From Corynebacterium jeddahense (GTDB lineage Bacteria > Actinomycetota > Actinomycetes > Mycobacteriales > Mycobacteriaceae), in assembly GCF_028609865.1 (NCBI RefSeq), contig NZ_CP063194.1:1-64000 (forward strand): 64,000 nt of DNA, written 5' to 3'. Shown in pieces: positions 38,219 to 49,486 of the stretch; the first letter of the stretch is position 1; the number at the start of each line of letters is the position of its first letter. The translations under genes and the position numbers were made by a program. The notes under the pieces were generated by a model, which saw nothing but the letters and a program-made list of their open reading frames with translations, was not told the origin of the DNA and ran no database searches.

Positions 38219-40306
38219 TCACAAGCCGAGCCCGCGCTGCACACCGCGCAGCGCGTTCGCCGGGTTCTGGGGTTGAACTGTATCAGCCTGCCCGCTGGCC
38301 GCGTTATTCTGCGGGATGAGTTCGCCGGCGTCGAACTTCCACAGGTTGTAGCCGATGGCCTGGTCCTTGCGGATCGTGTCGCCGGCCTTGACCTCCTGGT
38401 GGCCGATGAGGCCGGAGTCGACGAGGGCGCCCGTCGGCACGGTGGGGCCGGGGACGAGGCGGCCGTTCCATCCGGCGTCGCGAAGCACGCGCTCCGCATC
38501 GGTCGGGTTCATGCGCGTGATCTCCGGCATGGTCATGAGCATGCCGTTGGACACCCGCAGCTCGACGGTCGTGCCCGCCTCCACGTCGGTGTTTTCGCCG
38601 GCGACGGCGAGCACCTCGCCCTCGGGCTTCGCCGAATCCACCTTCGTCACCGTCGAGCGCAGCTGCAGGGAGGACAGCGTCGCCGTCGCCTGCTCCACGT
38701 TGAGCCCCACGAGCGAGGGCACCTGCACCATCTTTGGCCCGGAGGACACGGTGATGGCGATCCGGGAGCCCTTCGCAATCTGGGTGCCGCCCGCGGGCTG
38801 CTGGCCCAGGATGATCCCGTCGGGGATGTTGTCGCTGGACTCGCGGCGCACGTTCGGGTTGAGCTCGAGGCCGGCCTTCTTCAACTCGTCGACGGCCTCC
38901 TCGGTGGTCAGGTTCGTGATGTCGGGCACGTCCGTCATCTCCTTGCCCGAGGACACCGTGAGCGTGATCTGCGTGCCCTTCTTCAGCTCGGAGCCCGCGG
39001 CCGGGTTCGTGGAAATCACGTCGCCGCGCTTGATGTCGGGGCTGGGCTCCTCCATGACGTTGACGGAAAAGCCGAGGTCCTCGAGCTCCCGGACGGCGTC
39101 GTTACGCGGCTTGCCCGCGACGTCGGGGACGGGCACCATCGCCTCCTGCACGGGGGTCGGCGCGGAGTCGTCGCCGGAGGAACTGGAGAAGTAGTCGTAC
39201 GCGAACCAGGACACGGCCGCCGCGAGCAGCAGCCCGAGCAGCGCCGCGAGCCACTTCAGCCAGTTCGAGGAGGTCTTCTCGTTCGCGGCGCGATGGTCGG
39301 CGTAGCGTGTGTGGCTCTCGGAGGCAGGTGCTTCTCGACGCACCACAGGCTCGCGCACCGGCTCCCCAACGACCACGGTGTGGCCATCCGCCGGCGAATC
39401 GGCGGCGTGCGCGCCGGCGGCCTGGGAAGCGGCGGCGAGGTGGTTGCGTGCGGCCGTCGTCACGCTGCCGCGCTCCAAAAGTGCCAGGTCGTTGCCCATC
39501 TCGGACGCGGACTGGTAGCGGTCGGCGGGGTGCTTCGCCATCGCGGTGAGGATGACGGAGTCGACGTTGACGGCCTCGTTGTCGGTGAGGTCGTACGGCA
39601 CGCGCTCCGACGGCGGGACCGGGTCCTCCTGCACGTGCTGGTAGGCGACGGCGAAAGGGGACTCGCCCTCGAACGGCGGGGCGCCCGTGACGGCCTCGTA
39701 CATGACGCAGCCGAGGGCGTAGATGTCGCTGCGCGCGTCGGCGGCCTTCCCGCGCGCCTGCTCGGGGGAGAGGTACTGCGCGGTGCCGATGACGGCGGAG
39801 GTCTGCGTCATCGCGGAGGTCGAGTCGTCCAGCGCGCGGGCGATGCCGAAGTCCATCACCTTCACCGCGCCGGTGTTGGTGACCATGATGTTCGCGGGCT
39901 TGATGTCGCGGTGGATGATCCCGGCGTCGTGGCTCGCCTGCAGCGCGCGCGTGACCGGCAGCAGCAGCCCGGCGGCGCGTTCGGGGGTGAGCGGGCCCTC
40001 GTTGCGCACGATGTCGCGCAGGTTCATCCCGTTGACGCGCTCCATGACGATGTAGGGCACGTCCACGCCGCCCGTCTCCACGGACCCGGTGTCGTACACC
40101 GACACGATGTTCGGGTGGTTCAGCCGCGCGGAGTTCTGCGCCTCGCGGCGGAAGCGCTCGCGGAAGTTCTCGTCGCGCGCCATGTCGATCTTCAGCATCT
40201 TCACGGCGACGGGGCGCCCGAGCGCGACGTCGGTGGCGGCGTACACGTCCGACATCCCGCCGGTGCCGATGATGTCGCCGAGTTCGTACCGGTCCGCGAT
40301 CAGCAT
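38219..40306 (-). CDS. pknB: Ser/Thr protein kinase PknB with PASTA domains
   Basis: PknB is a transmembrane kinase that senses peptidoglycan fragments and controls growth and division. The 695-residue protein has a kinase domain (catalytic Lys36, HRD at 132-134, DFG at 152-154), a juxtamembrane linker, one membrane segment (about 349-373) and four PASTA repeats to about residue 670. Its ATG follows the pknA stop directly (TAAATG), so the kinases are translationally coupled. Confidence 0.96.
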   Translation of the reverse strand: MLIADRYELGDIIGTGGMSDVYAATDVALGRPVAVKMLKIDMARDENFRERFRREAQNSARLNHPNIVSVYDTGSVETGGVDVPYIVMERVNGMNLRDIVRNEGPLTPERAAGLLLPVTRALQASHDAGIIHRDIKPANIMVTNTGAVKVMDFGIARALDDSTSAMTQTSAVIGTAQYLSPEQARGKAADARSDIYALGCVMYEAVTGAPPFEGESPFAVAYQHVQEDPVPPSERVPYDLTDNEAVNVDSVILTAMAKHPADRYQSASEMGNDLALLERGSVTTAARNHLAAASQAAGAHAADSPADGHTVVVGEPVREPVVRREAPASESHTRYADHRAANEKTSSNWLKWLAALLGLLLAAAVSWFAYDYFSSSSGDDSAPTPVQEAMVPVPDVAGKPRNDAVRELEDLGFSVNVMEEPSPDIKRGDVISTNPAAGSELKKGTQITLTVSSGKEMTDVPDITNLTTEEAVDELKKAGLELNPNVRRESSDNIPDGIILGQQPAGGTQIAKGSRIAITVSSGPKMVQVPSLVGLNVEQATATLSSLQLRSTVTKVDSAKPEGEVLAVAGENTDVEAGTTVELRVSNGMLMTMPEITRMNPTDAERVLRDAGWNGRLVPGPTVPTGALVDSGLIGHQEVKAGDTIRKDQAIGYNLWKFDAGELIPQNNAASGQADTVQPQNPANALRGVQRGLGL

Positions 40307-41829
<1,523 letters not shown>

Positions 41830-41833
<4 letters not shown>

Positions 41834-43278
41834 CGTTGTGCTCCTTCCACGGGGGCGGGGGCGGCGCGCAGCACGGCCCGGCCGATCGGCCCGGACACCT
41901 GCCCGCCGGTGGCGGCCTCGCCGAGGTGGCCGCCGTTTTTCACCACCACGGCCACGGCGACGTCCTTTTGCGGGTCGAACGCGACGTACCACACGTGCGG
42001 GGCGGCGCCCTCGGCGTGCTCGGCGGTACCGGTCTTCGAGGCGTAGCCGTTGCCGTCGTAGCCGTAGCTCCAGCGTTCGGAGCCGTACATCAAGTCCGTG
42101 ATCGTCGCGGCCTCTTCTTCCGTTACGGCCTCGTTGAGTTCCACGGGCTTGGTCTCCTGCACGGTCTTGCCGTCGGCGTCGCGTACCTGGCGCACCACGT
42201 AGGGCTGCATGCGCTTGCCCTTGTTCGCGATGGTCGCGGCCATGACCGCCGCCTGCAGCGCCGTCATGGTCACGTCGCGCTGGCCGATCGCGGACTGCGC
42301 GAGCTCCGCCGGGCCCGGCAGGTCGCCGAGCGAGCCGTTCGCGTTGGGCAGGCCGAGGTCGTAGCGCTGCCCGATGCCGAAGCGGTCCGCCGCGTCGCGC
42401 AGCGCGTCGGCGCCCATGTCCAGGCCCATCTGCACGAACGCGGTGTTGCAGGACAGGGCGAACGCGGTGCGCAGCGGCACCTGCCCGCCGCCCGCGCAGG
42501 CCTGGCCGGCGTAGTTGGTGAGCGGGATGCCCTCGGTGCCGGGGAGGATGATCTGCGCCTCGCCGGTGAGCGGCGAGTCCGGCGTGTACCCGTTGCGCAG
42601 CCCCGCGGCGGTGGTGATGATCTTGAAGATGGACCCCGGCGGCAGCTGTTCCTGCGTCGCGTGGTTGAGCAGCGGCTTGCCCGGGTTGTCGTTTACCTCG
42701 GCCCACGCGTCGCCGGCGCTGTCGGGGTTGGCGATGGTGTTCGGGTCGTAGCTCGGCGTCGAGGCCATCGCGAGCACCTCGCCTGACGACGGCCGAAGGG
42801 CCACCACCGCGCCGTCGTACCCCGGCTTCGCCAGCTGGTCGTACGCGAACGCCTGCAGGTTCGGGTCGAGGGTGAGGTCGACGTCGTCGCCCTTCTGCGC
42901 GTCCTCCTTGCCGGTGCGCAGGAAGCGCGAGGAGGACCCGGTGTCCCCGGTGAGCAGCCCGTTGTAGCTCGCCTCCACCTGGGAGGTGCCGAACTGGTCG
43001 GAGACGTACCCGACGATCGGGGCGAAAGAAAACGGCATGTTCGGGTAGGTGCGCTGGTAGTACCCGGTGTTCTCGTTGCGGTAGCTCTCGGCGAGGACGG
43101 TGCCGCCGGCGAGGATGTTGCCGCGGTTGACCTGCTTGAGCTCCATGAGCGTGCGCGAGTTGTGCTCGTTCTGCGCGTACTCGTCCTCGCGCATGCCCTG
43201 GACGATGGTGAAGTTGACCAGCAGCGCCACGATGAGGAGCAGCGAGACGACGGCGCCGTAGCGGATGGACTTGTTCAT
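41830..43278 (-). CDS. pbpA: Class B penicillin-binding protein PbpA
   Basis: PbpA is a peptidoglycan transpeptidase partnered with the SEDS protein encoded upstream. The 482-residue protein has an N-terminal membrane segment (about residues 8-24), a dimerisation/linker domain, and a transpeptidase domain. The active-site motifs are SIFK in PPGSIFKII, SCN in FALSCNTAF and KTG in ASKTGTAEH. The first position after the catalytic Ser is Ile rather than the common Thr. It overlaps both neighbours by 4 bp. Confidence 0.94.
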
Positions 43279-44642
43279 CGCGCGGCCACCGCCTCACGCT
43301 CGCGGCCGAAGCGCTGGGCGGTGCCCTCGGCCACGGCGTCGTAATCCGCGGGCCGGTTCGCGCTGTTGGAGATGCGCAGCAGCAGGCCGAGCAGGATGTA
43401 GTTGGCCATCACGGACGAGCCGCCGGCGGACATGAACGGCGTGGTCAGGCCCGTCATTGGCAGCATCGCGGACACGCCGCCGGCGACGACGAAGATCTGG
43501 ATCGCGATGGTGAGCGCGAGCCCGGAGGCGAGCAGCTTGCCGTAGGAGTCGCGCACCTGCATCGCGGCGCGGAAGCCGCGGGTGACAAAGATGGCGAAGA
43601 GGCACAGCACGGCGGCGATGCCCGCGAAGCCGAGTTCCTCGCCGATGGCGGCGAGGATGTAGTCGGAGTGCGCCACGGGCACGAGCTCCGGGTGGCCGTA
43701 GCCCAGGCCGGTGCCGGTGATACCGCCCCAGCTCAGGCTGATCAGGGCGTTGGCGGGCTGGTTGCCAATGCCCTCGAAGTCCGCGAACGGGTCGATGAAG
43801 TTGGAGACGCGCTCCTGGATCTTCGCGCTCACCTGGTACACGGCGTAGCCGCCGACGGCCACGAGCGTGAGGCCGATGAACAGCCAGGACGCGCGGTCGG
43901 TGGCAAAGTAGACCATGCCCAGCACGGTGGCGAAGAGCAGCAGTGCCGGGCCGAAGTCGTTGGACACGGCCATGATCAATATCGCGATCGCCCACACCAT
44001 GAGAATCGGCGCGAGGTCGCGCAGGCGGGGGAGCGTGAGGCCCAAAATGCGCCGGCCCGCCACGGTGAACAGCGCGCGCTTCTGGGCGAGCAGCTGTGCG
44101 AAGAAGATGAGGAGCAGGATCTTGGAGAACTCACCCGGCTGGATGGAAAACGGTCCGAGCCAGAGCCAGATGCGGGCGTCCTCGTACCCCGGCGGCTGCG
44201 GCCACACGAGCGGCAGCGCGAGCAGGATGAGGCCGAGCAGGCCGAGCAGGTAGGAGTAGCGCGAGAGCGCCTTGTGGTCGCGCACGACGATGAGCGTGAG
44301 CACCATGAGGCCCACGCCGACGAGCGACCAGAGCATCTGTCGCTCCGCGAGAGGGCCGTAGCCGGGGCGCTCGGCGAGGTCGAGGCGGTGGATGACCACC
44401 AGCCCCACCGCGTTGAGCAGCGAGACCACGGGTAGCAGCACCTGGTCCGCGTGCGGCGCCAGGAAGGCGATGGCGAGGTGCGCGATGGCGTAGACGCCGG
44501 CGAAGCCGCCGATGATGTAGAGCATCTCCTTGGACAGGGTGCGCCCCTGGCTCGTCTCTAAGCCGAAGAGCATGAGGGCGAGTAGCCCCGTCGAGCAGAG
44601 CAGGAGGAGCAGCTCGCGGCTGCGGGAGGTCAGGCGGCTCAT
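43275..44642 (-). CDS. rodA: SEDS-family peptidoglycan glycosyltransferase RodA/FtsW
   Basis: SEDS proteins polymerise lipid II into glycan strands together with a class B PBP. The ATG at 44642 gives 455 residues with about ten membrane segments. It contains the SEDS signature region GIGNQPANALISLSWGGITG followed by TGLGYGHPELVPVAHSDYIL, and the C-terminal GLTTPFMSAGGSSVMANYIL. An upstream frame extension to 44690 is phosphatase sequence. ATGA overlaps with pstP and pbpA couple translation. Confidence 0.94.
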   Translation of the reverse strand: MSRLTSRSRELLLLLCSTGLLALMLFGLETSQGRTLSKEMLYIIGGFAGVYAIAHLAIAFLAPHADQVLLPVVSLLNAVGLVVIHRLDLAERPGYGPLAERQMLWSLVGVGLMVLTLIVVRDHKALSRYSYLLGLLGLILLALPLVWPQPPGYEDARIWLWLGPFSIQPGEFSKILLLIFFAQLLAQKRALFTVAGRRILGLTLPRLRDLAPILMVWAIAILIMAVSNDFGPALLLFATVLGMVYFATDRASWLFIGLTLVAVGGYAVYQVSAKIQERVSNFIDPFADFEGIGNQPANALISLSWGGITGTGLGYGHPELVPVAHSDYILAAIGEELGFAGIAAVLCLFAIFVTRGFRAAMQVRDSYGKLLASGLALTIAIQIFVVAGGVSAMLPMTGLTTPFMSAGGSSVMANYILLGLLLRISNSANRPADYDAVAEGTAQRFGREREAVAAR

Positions 44643-46090
44643 CGCACCTCCCGGCACTTGTCCTTGTCGGGCGTCTGCTTGTCCACGCACCCGGGCAACG
44701 CGCCGTCCGCCAACTCATTCAGTTTGGCTAATACGTCGTCGTAGGAGCCGGTGGCGTTCTCCGCGTCCTCGCGCGCCGCGTCCCGGCGGTCCCTCGGCAG
44801 GTCTTGCAGCGAGAACACGTGGCAGTCGCCCGGCTTCGCGTCCTTGCCAATCACGCGCAGGTCCCCGGACTCGCTCAGGCACGCGTGCTGCAGGTCCTCG
44901 GTCTCCTCGTGCGCGAACGCGTTCTCGCGCGAGGTGTGCTGCACCACGAACTCGCCGGAATCCTCCACGCGCAGCCCGTAGGAGTCCCCGTTGCGCGAGT
45001 GCGCCCACATCACGCCCGCGAGCGCGAGAACGAGCAGGAGCAGCAGCGTTGCGACGACCCACGGCCACACCGTCCCCGGCTGCTTCGCCTTCGCGGTGGC
45101 CGCGCCGGCGGACGCTCCGGCGGACGCACCGGCCACGGCGGTGGAGGCGCCCACGGCCTCGAAGGCCCTAGTGTGGGCCTCCTCGTCGTCGGCGGCGTCC
45201 GCCTCCTGCAGCTTCGCCCGGTTGTGATCCGGCGCGATGGTCTCGGACTTGCGCAGCAGTGCCGCCGCGCGGGAGGCCGAGGAGTCCGGGTGCGTTGACT
45301 CGTAGCCCGGCGCCAGCGCTCCGGCCTTCACGGCCGCGCGCGGCTCGTGCGTGGCGCCCTCACCCGCGCCCTCGCCCGCCTCGACGACCTCGGCGACTAC
45401 CGCCGTGACGTTGTCCGGCCCGCCGGAGCGCAGCGCGAGCTCGATGAGGCGCTGGGCCGCCATCTCCGGGGTGCCGTCGCCGAGCGCGATCTCGATGGTC
45501 TCGCGCGTGACGGGGTCTGAGAGTCCGTCGGAGCACAGCAGCACGCGGTCGCCCGGCTGCACCTCCACCATCTCCAGGTGCGGCTCCACCGGGTGGCCGG
45601 TGTACGCCTTGAGGATGAGGGACTTCTGCGGGTGCGTCGACACGTCCTCGGGGGCCAGCTTGCCCTCGTCAACCAGGGACTGGACGAAGGTGTCGTCCAC
45701 GGTGAGCTGGCGGAGCTTGCCGTCGCGAAGCAAATAGCCCCGCGAATCCCCCACGTGGATCATGCCGAAGGCGGCGCCGTTGAACATAAGCGCCGTGAGC
45801 GTCGTACCCATGCCGGCCTGTTCGGGGTGCTCGGCCACGGAGGCCTCGATGGCGGCGTTGCCGTCCTCGGCGGCGGCGCCGAGCAGCGCGAGCACGTCCG
45901 CGTCCTCGGGGTCGCGGTCAAGGTGCTCGAGGTGCTCGACCATGAGCTGGCTGGCCACCTCACCGGCCGCGTGGCCGCCCATCCCGTCCGCGAGGACGAG
46001 CAGGTGCGGGCCAGCGTACGCGGAGTCCTCGTTGTTGCCCCGGACCAGGCCGCGGTCGGACACCGCCACGAAATCTAGTGCGAGCTTCAC
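44639..46090 (-). CDS. pstP: PP2C-family Ser/Thr phosphatase
   Basis: This membrane phosphatase reverses phosphorylation by PknA and PknB. The 483-residue protein has a PP2C domain at about residues 1-235 with metal-binding motifs GNNEDSAY, LADGMGGHAAGEVAS and CSDGLSD. An Ala/Glu-rich linker, one membrane segment (about 340-365) and an extracellular domain ending TPDKDKCREVR follow. It overlaps fhaB and rodA by 4 bp each. The C. glutamicum homologue is called Ppp. Confidence 0.94.
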   Translation of the reverse strand: MKLALDFVAVSDRGLVRGNNEDSAYAGPHLLVLADGMGGHAAGEVASQLMVEHLEHLDRDPEDADVLALLGAAAEDGNAAIEASVAEHPEQAGMGTTLTALMFNGAAFGMIHVGDSRGYLLRDGKLRQLTVDDTFVQSLVDEGKLAPEDVSTHPQKSLILKAYTGHPVEPHLEMVEVQPGDRVLLCSDGLSDPVTRETIEIALGDGTPEMAAQRLIELALRSGGPDNVTAVVAEVVEAGEGAGEGATHEPRAAVKAGALAPGYESTHPDSSASRAAALLRKSETIAPDHNRAKLQEADAADDEEAHTRAFEAVGASTAVAGASAGASAGAATAKAKQPGTVWPWVVATLLLLLVLALAGVMWAHSRNGDSYGLRVEDSGEFVVQHTSRENAFAHEETEDLQHACLSESGDLRVIGKDAKPGDCHVFSLQDLPRDRRDAAREDAENATGSYDDVLAKLNELADGALPGCVDKQTPDKDKCREVR

Positions 46091-46536
46091 GGCATCAGCC
46101 TCACAATCGTGCGTCCCATCTTCATGTCCGTGCCCACGGTCACCCGCTCGGGCTGGTCAATGCGCACCCCGTTGACGAAGGTGCCGTTGCGCGAATCCAA
46201 GTCCTCCACAAACCAGTCGCTGCCGCGGCGGAACAGCCGGGCGTGGCGCGACGACGCGAAGTCGTCGCCCAGCTGGAAGTCGTTGTCTCCAGCCCGGCCA
46301 ACAGTGAAGTCTTCCAGGCTGGCAATTTCCATGTGCGAGCCTTTCAGCGGCCCCTCAACTACCGCAAGGGTCCGCGCTTTCTCCCTGGGGGCGGGGGCAG
46401 AGGCCGTCGCGTGACGACGTTGCGTTCCGCCCGCCTTCACCACATCCTTCCGCTGCGTCCACATGACCAGAAAGATGAACACCCAAAGCAGGGCGAGCAG
46501 GCCGAAGCGCGCGCTGAGGATCACCGTGGAATCCAT
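46087..46536 (-). CDS. fhaB: FHA-domain protein FhaB (FipA)
   Basis: FHA domains bind phosphothreonine; FhaB links the kinases to division proteins. The 149-residue protein has an N-terminal membrane segment (LLALLWVFIFLVMW) and a C-terminal FHA domain. The domain has FTVGRAGDNDFQL, SSRHARL and NGTFVNG, the expected phosphopeptide-binding residues. It starts 9 bp after fhaA and overlaps pstP. Confidence 0.93.
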   Translation of the reverse strand: MDSTVILSARFGLLALLWVFIFLVMWTQRKDVVKAGGTQRRHATASAPAPREKARTLAVVEGPLKGSHMEIASLEDFTVGRAGDNDFQLGDDFASSRHARLFRRGSDWFVEDLDSRNGTFVNGVRIDQPERVTVGTDMKMGRTIVRLMP

Positions 46537-46545
46537 GTGGCCCCC

Positions 46546-47427
46546 TTACGGGCGGAAGTATTCGGTACTGGGGTGGGAGACCGAGTCCGTGAACTGCGGC
46601 TGGCTCGCATCCGCGGCGGGCTGGTCGCCCGGGCCGACGATGCGCACCTCGATGTTGGAGTGGCCCAGCGTAATCACGTCGCCGTCCGCGAGCATCCAGT
46701 TATCCACCGGCTCGTCGTTGACCGTCGTGCCGTTCGTGGATTGCAGGTCCACCAGCACCGCCACCTGGCCGTCCCAGGTGATCTCCGCGTGCTGGCGGGA
46801 CACGCCCGTGTCCGGCAGACGGAAGTCCGAGTCGTTCGAGCGGCCCAGGATGTTGGAGCCTTCGTGCACAAGGTAGGTGCGCGAGGAGCCGTCCTGCAGC
46901 AGCAGGCTCACCGTCGGCGTGCCGGTCGCGCTCGTCTGCGCGTTATCGGTGGTGGGTTCGGACATTGCATCCTCCTTCAATTGCGAGCGTGAGGCGCGGC
47001 GCGTTTTCGGCTCCGCCAGGATGGCGTCGAAGCCGCTGACCACGTCCGGCATGGTGTCGATGTAGGACGACACCCGCAGCTGGCCAGTGCGCAGGCCCGA
47101 CTCCTCCGCGATACGCACGACCACCGGCCCGTCGAGGAACCACTGCTGGTTGCGCGCGTACCGCATGAGCTGGTCGGCGAGGTCTACAGGAAGCTCGCGG
47201 TTCTGCGACAGGTTCTCCAGATCCTTCGAGGACACGCCCACCGCGTACACGTTCGGCGCGACGTACTCGTCCTTGTCCGTGACCACCAGCGAGTCCTGGG
47301 CCTCTTGCTTGACCAGCTCTTCCAGCTCTTCAGGCACGACCTTGCCGCCGAACAGCGCGGCCATGGAATTGTCCAAGCCGCGTTGCAGGGAACTGTCCAA
47401 CTTTGCCAGCCTGTCCATTACCGCCAC
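46546..47427 (-). CDS. fhaA: FHA-domain protein FhaA with DUF3662 domain
   Basis: FhaA modulates cell-wall synthesis through binding of phosphorylated partners of PknA/PknB. A GTG at 47427 is chosen because AAAGGAGG lies about 10 bases upstream; ATG 47418 is an alternative three codons in. The protein is about 293 residues: a DUF3662 domain (RGLDNSMAALFGGKVVPEEL onward), a disordered linker and a C-terminal FHA domain with NILGRSNDSDFRL, VSRQHAE and STNGTTVND. It is the first gene of the leftward block. Confidence 0.9.
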   Translation of the reverse strand: MAVMDRLAKLDSSLQRGLDNSMAALFGGKVVPEELEELVKQEAQDSLVVTDKDEYVAPNVYAVGVSSKDLENLSQNRELPVDLADQLMRYARNQQWFLDGPVVVRIAEESGLRTGQLRVSSYIDTMPDVVSGFDAILAEPKTRRASRSQLKEDAMSEPTTDNAQTSATGTPTVSLLLQDGSSRTYLVHEGSNILGRSNDSDFRLPDTGVSRQHAEITWDGQVAVLVDLQSTNGTTVNDEPVDNWMLADGDVITLGHSNIEVRIVGPGDQPAADASQPQFTDSVSHPSTEYFRP

Positions 47428-47606
47428 TTCCCGTACACCTCCTTTCCTCACATGCGAATTTAAGTAACTCAGACAGTATAGGTGCCAGCCCCGACACGAC
47501 CTATCCGTCCACCGTGGCGCGCCTGTCCGCGGGGCGGGGTGAAAAAGGGGATGCGCTGCGGGTTTGTAGATTGTGTGACCTGCGTTCTATATTGATCACG
47601 TCGCCC

Positions 47607-47690
47607 GCCCGGGTGGCGGAATTGGCAGACGCGCTGGCTTCAGGTGCCAGTGTTCGCAAGAACGTGGGGGTTCAAGTCCCCCCCCGGGCA
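47607..47690 (+). tRNA. tRNA-Leu (anticodon CAG)
   Basis: The 84-nt class II tRNA has acceptor GCCCGGG with CCCGGGC, a long variable arm (GTTCGCAAGAAC), anticodon loop TTCAGGT and T-arm GGGGTTCAAGTCCCC. Confidence 0.97.
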
Positions 47691-47699
47691 CAACCGAAA

Positions 47700-47731
47700 G
47701 CCCGCCGCGCAGGACGTACGGCGGGCCTTTT
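47700..47731 (+). terminator. Terminator after tRNA-Leu
   Basis: GCCCGCCG pairs with CGGCGGGC and is followed by CTTTTC. IS1249 copy 2 inserted about 25 bp downstream. Confidence 0.9.
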
Positions 47732-47755
47732 CTTATGTGGCCAACCGGTTCTAGC

Positions 47756-49142
47756 GGGTTAAACGACAAAATGTGTGTCTGGCTCCGGCGTGTCGCGGGG
47801 TTAGATGTGGCCTTTTTGGATGCCGATTGAGTGTGTGTAGTTGGTGTCGATAGCGTTGTCGTAGAGGGCTGGTCGTCCGGTTTCGTGGTCGGCTTGGTTC
47901 TCGTTGTGGGTCAGGGTGGATACTTTGGCGAGTTGGTCCTGGCCCCAGTTGGACTGCCTGGCGATCTCTACCGGATCGTCAGGCAGTTCCGTTTGCAGAT
48001 ACAGCCACCACTCCAGCATCCGGCGTTGATGCTCCCCGGATCTGCCGCGGTGGGTGCGGGCCAGCAGTTTCAGTTGGGCGTTGATGCCGCCTTCTAGGCT
48101 GTTGGTGGTGGATTTGATCCGGCTGGCATCGAGGACACCGTCGGGTGGGTCGAGATAGACAAATAACAGCTGGTTGCGCCATAGGTGGTTGAGGCTGTTG
48201 TAGGCCTTGCGGGTGCGTTCATGTGTCCATGACCAGGTGCGTTGCCGTGTCGCCGGGTCGGTTGTCCACGTTTTCTGGTTCATCCAGTCGCGGTAGATAG
48301 TGCCGTATTCGTGCAGCTGCGCACCCCACGCGGCGGCTTCGTCAAGATCGGTGATTTTCGTGAGGTTGAGCGCAAGCTGGTAGATCGCTCGTCCTGCATC
48401 GGTGCGTGGGCGTGCGGTGGTGTGCCGGCGTACCACGCGTTGGGCGTGGACGAGGCAGCGCTGCACTTTCGTTGTGGGCCAGCATGTCTTGATCGCGCTG
48501 GCAGCACCTTGGCCGCCGTCGATGACAGCGATCAGGGGTGCGGGGATACGTTCGAGAAGTCTTTGGTAGTCGCGGGTGGTTTCACGTGTGCACCAGTGCC
48601 AGGCGATGACGTGATCCAAGGTGGCGGCCACGATGAGACACCCACCGGCGGTGTAGGTGCCGTCAAGAAAGACCTGGTCGTAAACCCGGCCTTCGTGCCC
48701 GATTGTGGGATCGGGGATATCAACTAGCCAGAAGTGTTCAAACCGGCGTTGCAGGGTACGAGGATGACACCCTGCTTCGGCGGCAGCGGTGTTCAAGCTT
48801 GCACCGGTCGTGAGGTGGGCGATAAATGCTGCGAAGGCTGCGGAGTTGGTGATATCGGGGCGCTGCTTGGTGGTGGAAGCGCCGCAGTTCTTGCACCGCC
48901 ACCGGGTGCGGTTGGCAGAAGTCTTTCCATTGCGTTTCATCTCGCCGCCGCACACCTGGCAGCGGGGTTGGTTCTTCGGCATTGATCAAGCCAACACCGG
49001 CTACTACCACATGCTGCTGTCACACCCCAGTATTTCGCCGCCCCGGGGCGGATATAAGCTCCAGGAGCATATACTTTCCGGATTACCCCTGGTCATCCCA
49101 AACAAATCGACGAATCCGGACACACATTTTGTCGTTTAACCC
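47756..49142 (-). mobile_element. IS1249-family insertion sequence, copy 2 (inverted)
   Basis: The 1387-bp element is the reverse complement of 36338-37724 with the same terminal repeats. It is flanked by an 8-bp target duplication, GTTCTAGC, at 47748-47755 and 49143-49150. The different target duplication from copy 1 shows a separate insertion event. Confidence 0.95.
47801..48982 (-). CDS. IS1249-family transposase, copy 2
   Basis: The 393-residue transposase is identical to the one at 36498-37679, with the same zinc ribbon and D107, D155, E297 catalytic candidates. The reading frame is complete. Confidence 0.95.
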   Translation of the reverse strand: MPKNQPRCQVCGGEMKRNGKTSANRTRWRCKNCGASTTKQRPDITNSAAFAAFIAHLTTGASLNTAAAEAGCHPRTLQRRFEHFWLVDIPDPTIGHEGRVYDQVFLDGTYTAGGCLIVAATLDHVIAWHWCTRETTRDYQRLLERIPAPLIAVIDGGQGAASAIKTCWPTTKVQRCLVHAQRVVRRHTTARPRTDAGRAIYQLALNLTKITDLDEAAAWGAQLHEYGTIYRDWMNQKTWTTDPATRQRTWSWTHERTRKAYNSLNHLWRNQLLFVYLDPPDGVLDASRIKSTTNSLEGGINAQLKLLARTHRGRSGEHQRRMLEWWLYLQTELPDDPVEIARQSNWGQDQLAKVSTLTHNENQADHETGRPALYDNAIDTNYTHSIGIQKGHI

Positions 49143-49178
49143 GTTCTAGCTGGCCCCTGCCAGTGTCACCCGGATCGC

Positions 49179-49486
49179 GGGTTAAGTAGCAAAATGTGTG
49201 TCCGCTCGGCGTGTCGTGGGGCGGGCACACCGTTTGTTATTTCATGGGGCCTTTTCTGATTCCTATCGAGTGTTCGTATTCGGTTGGGATAGCGTTGTCG
49301 TAGAAGGCTGGTCGTCCTGTTTCCTGGTCGGCTTTGTTGTGGTCTTCTTCGGCAAGATCGTTGACTTTGACGAGTTGATCTTGGCCAAAATCGCACTGCC
49401 TGGCGATGTCTAGTGGGTCGTCAGGCAGTTGCTTTTTGGTGCGGAGGTACCACTCGAGCATTTTCCGTTGACGTTCTCCGGACCCG
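49179..49486 (-). pseudogene. 3' remnant of a second, IS1249-like element
   Basis: The end repeat GGGTTAAGTAGCAAAATGTG at 49179 differs from true IS1249. The remaining coding part (49237-49483) translates as GERQRKMLEWYLRTKKQLPD and onward to SIGIRKGPMK. It aligns with the last ~80 residues of the intact IS1249 transposase but is clearly divergent. It is truncated at about 49486 by an IS256-family fragment. Confidence 0.85.
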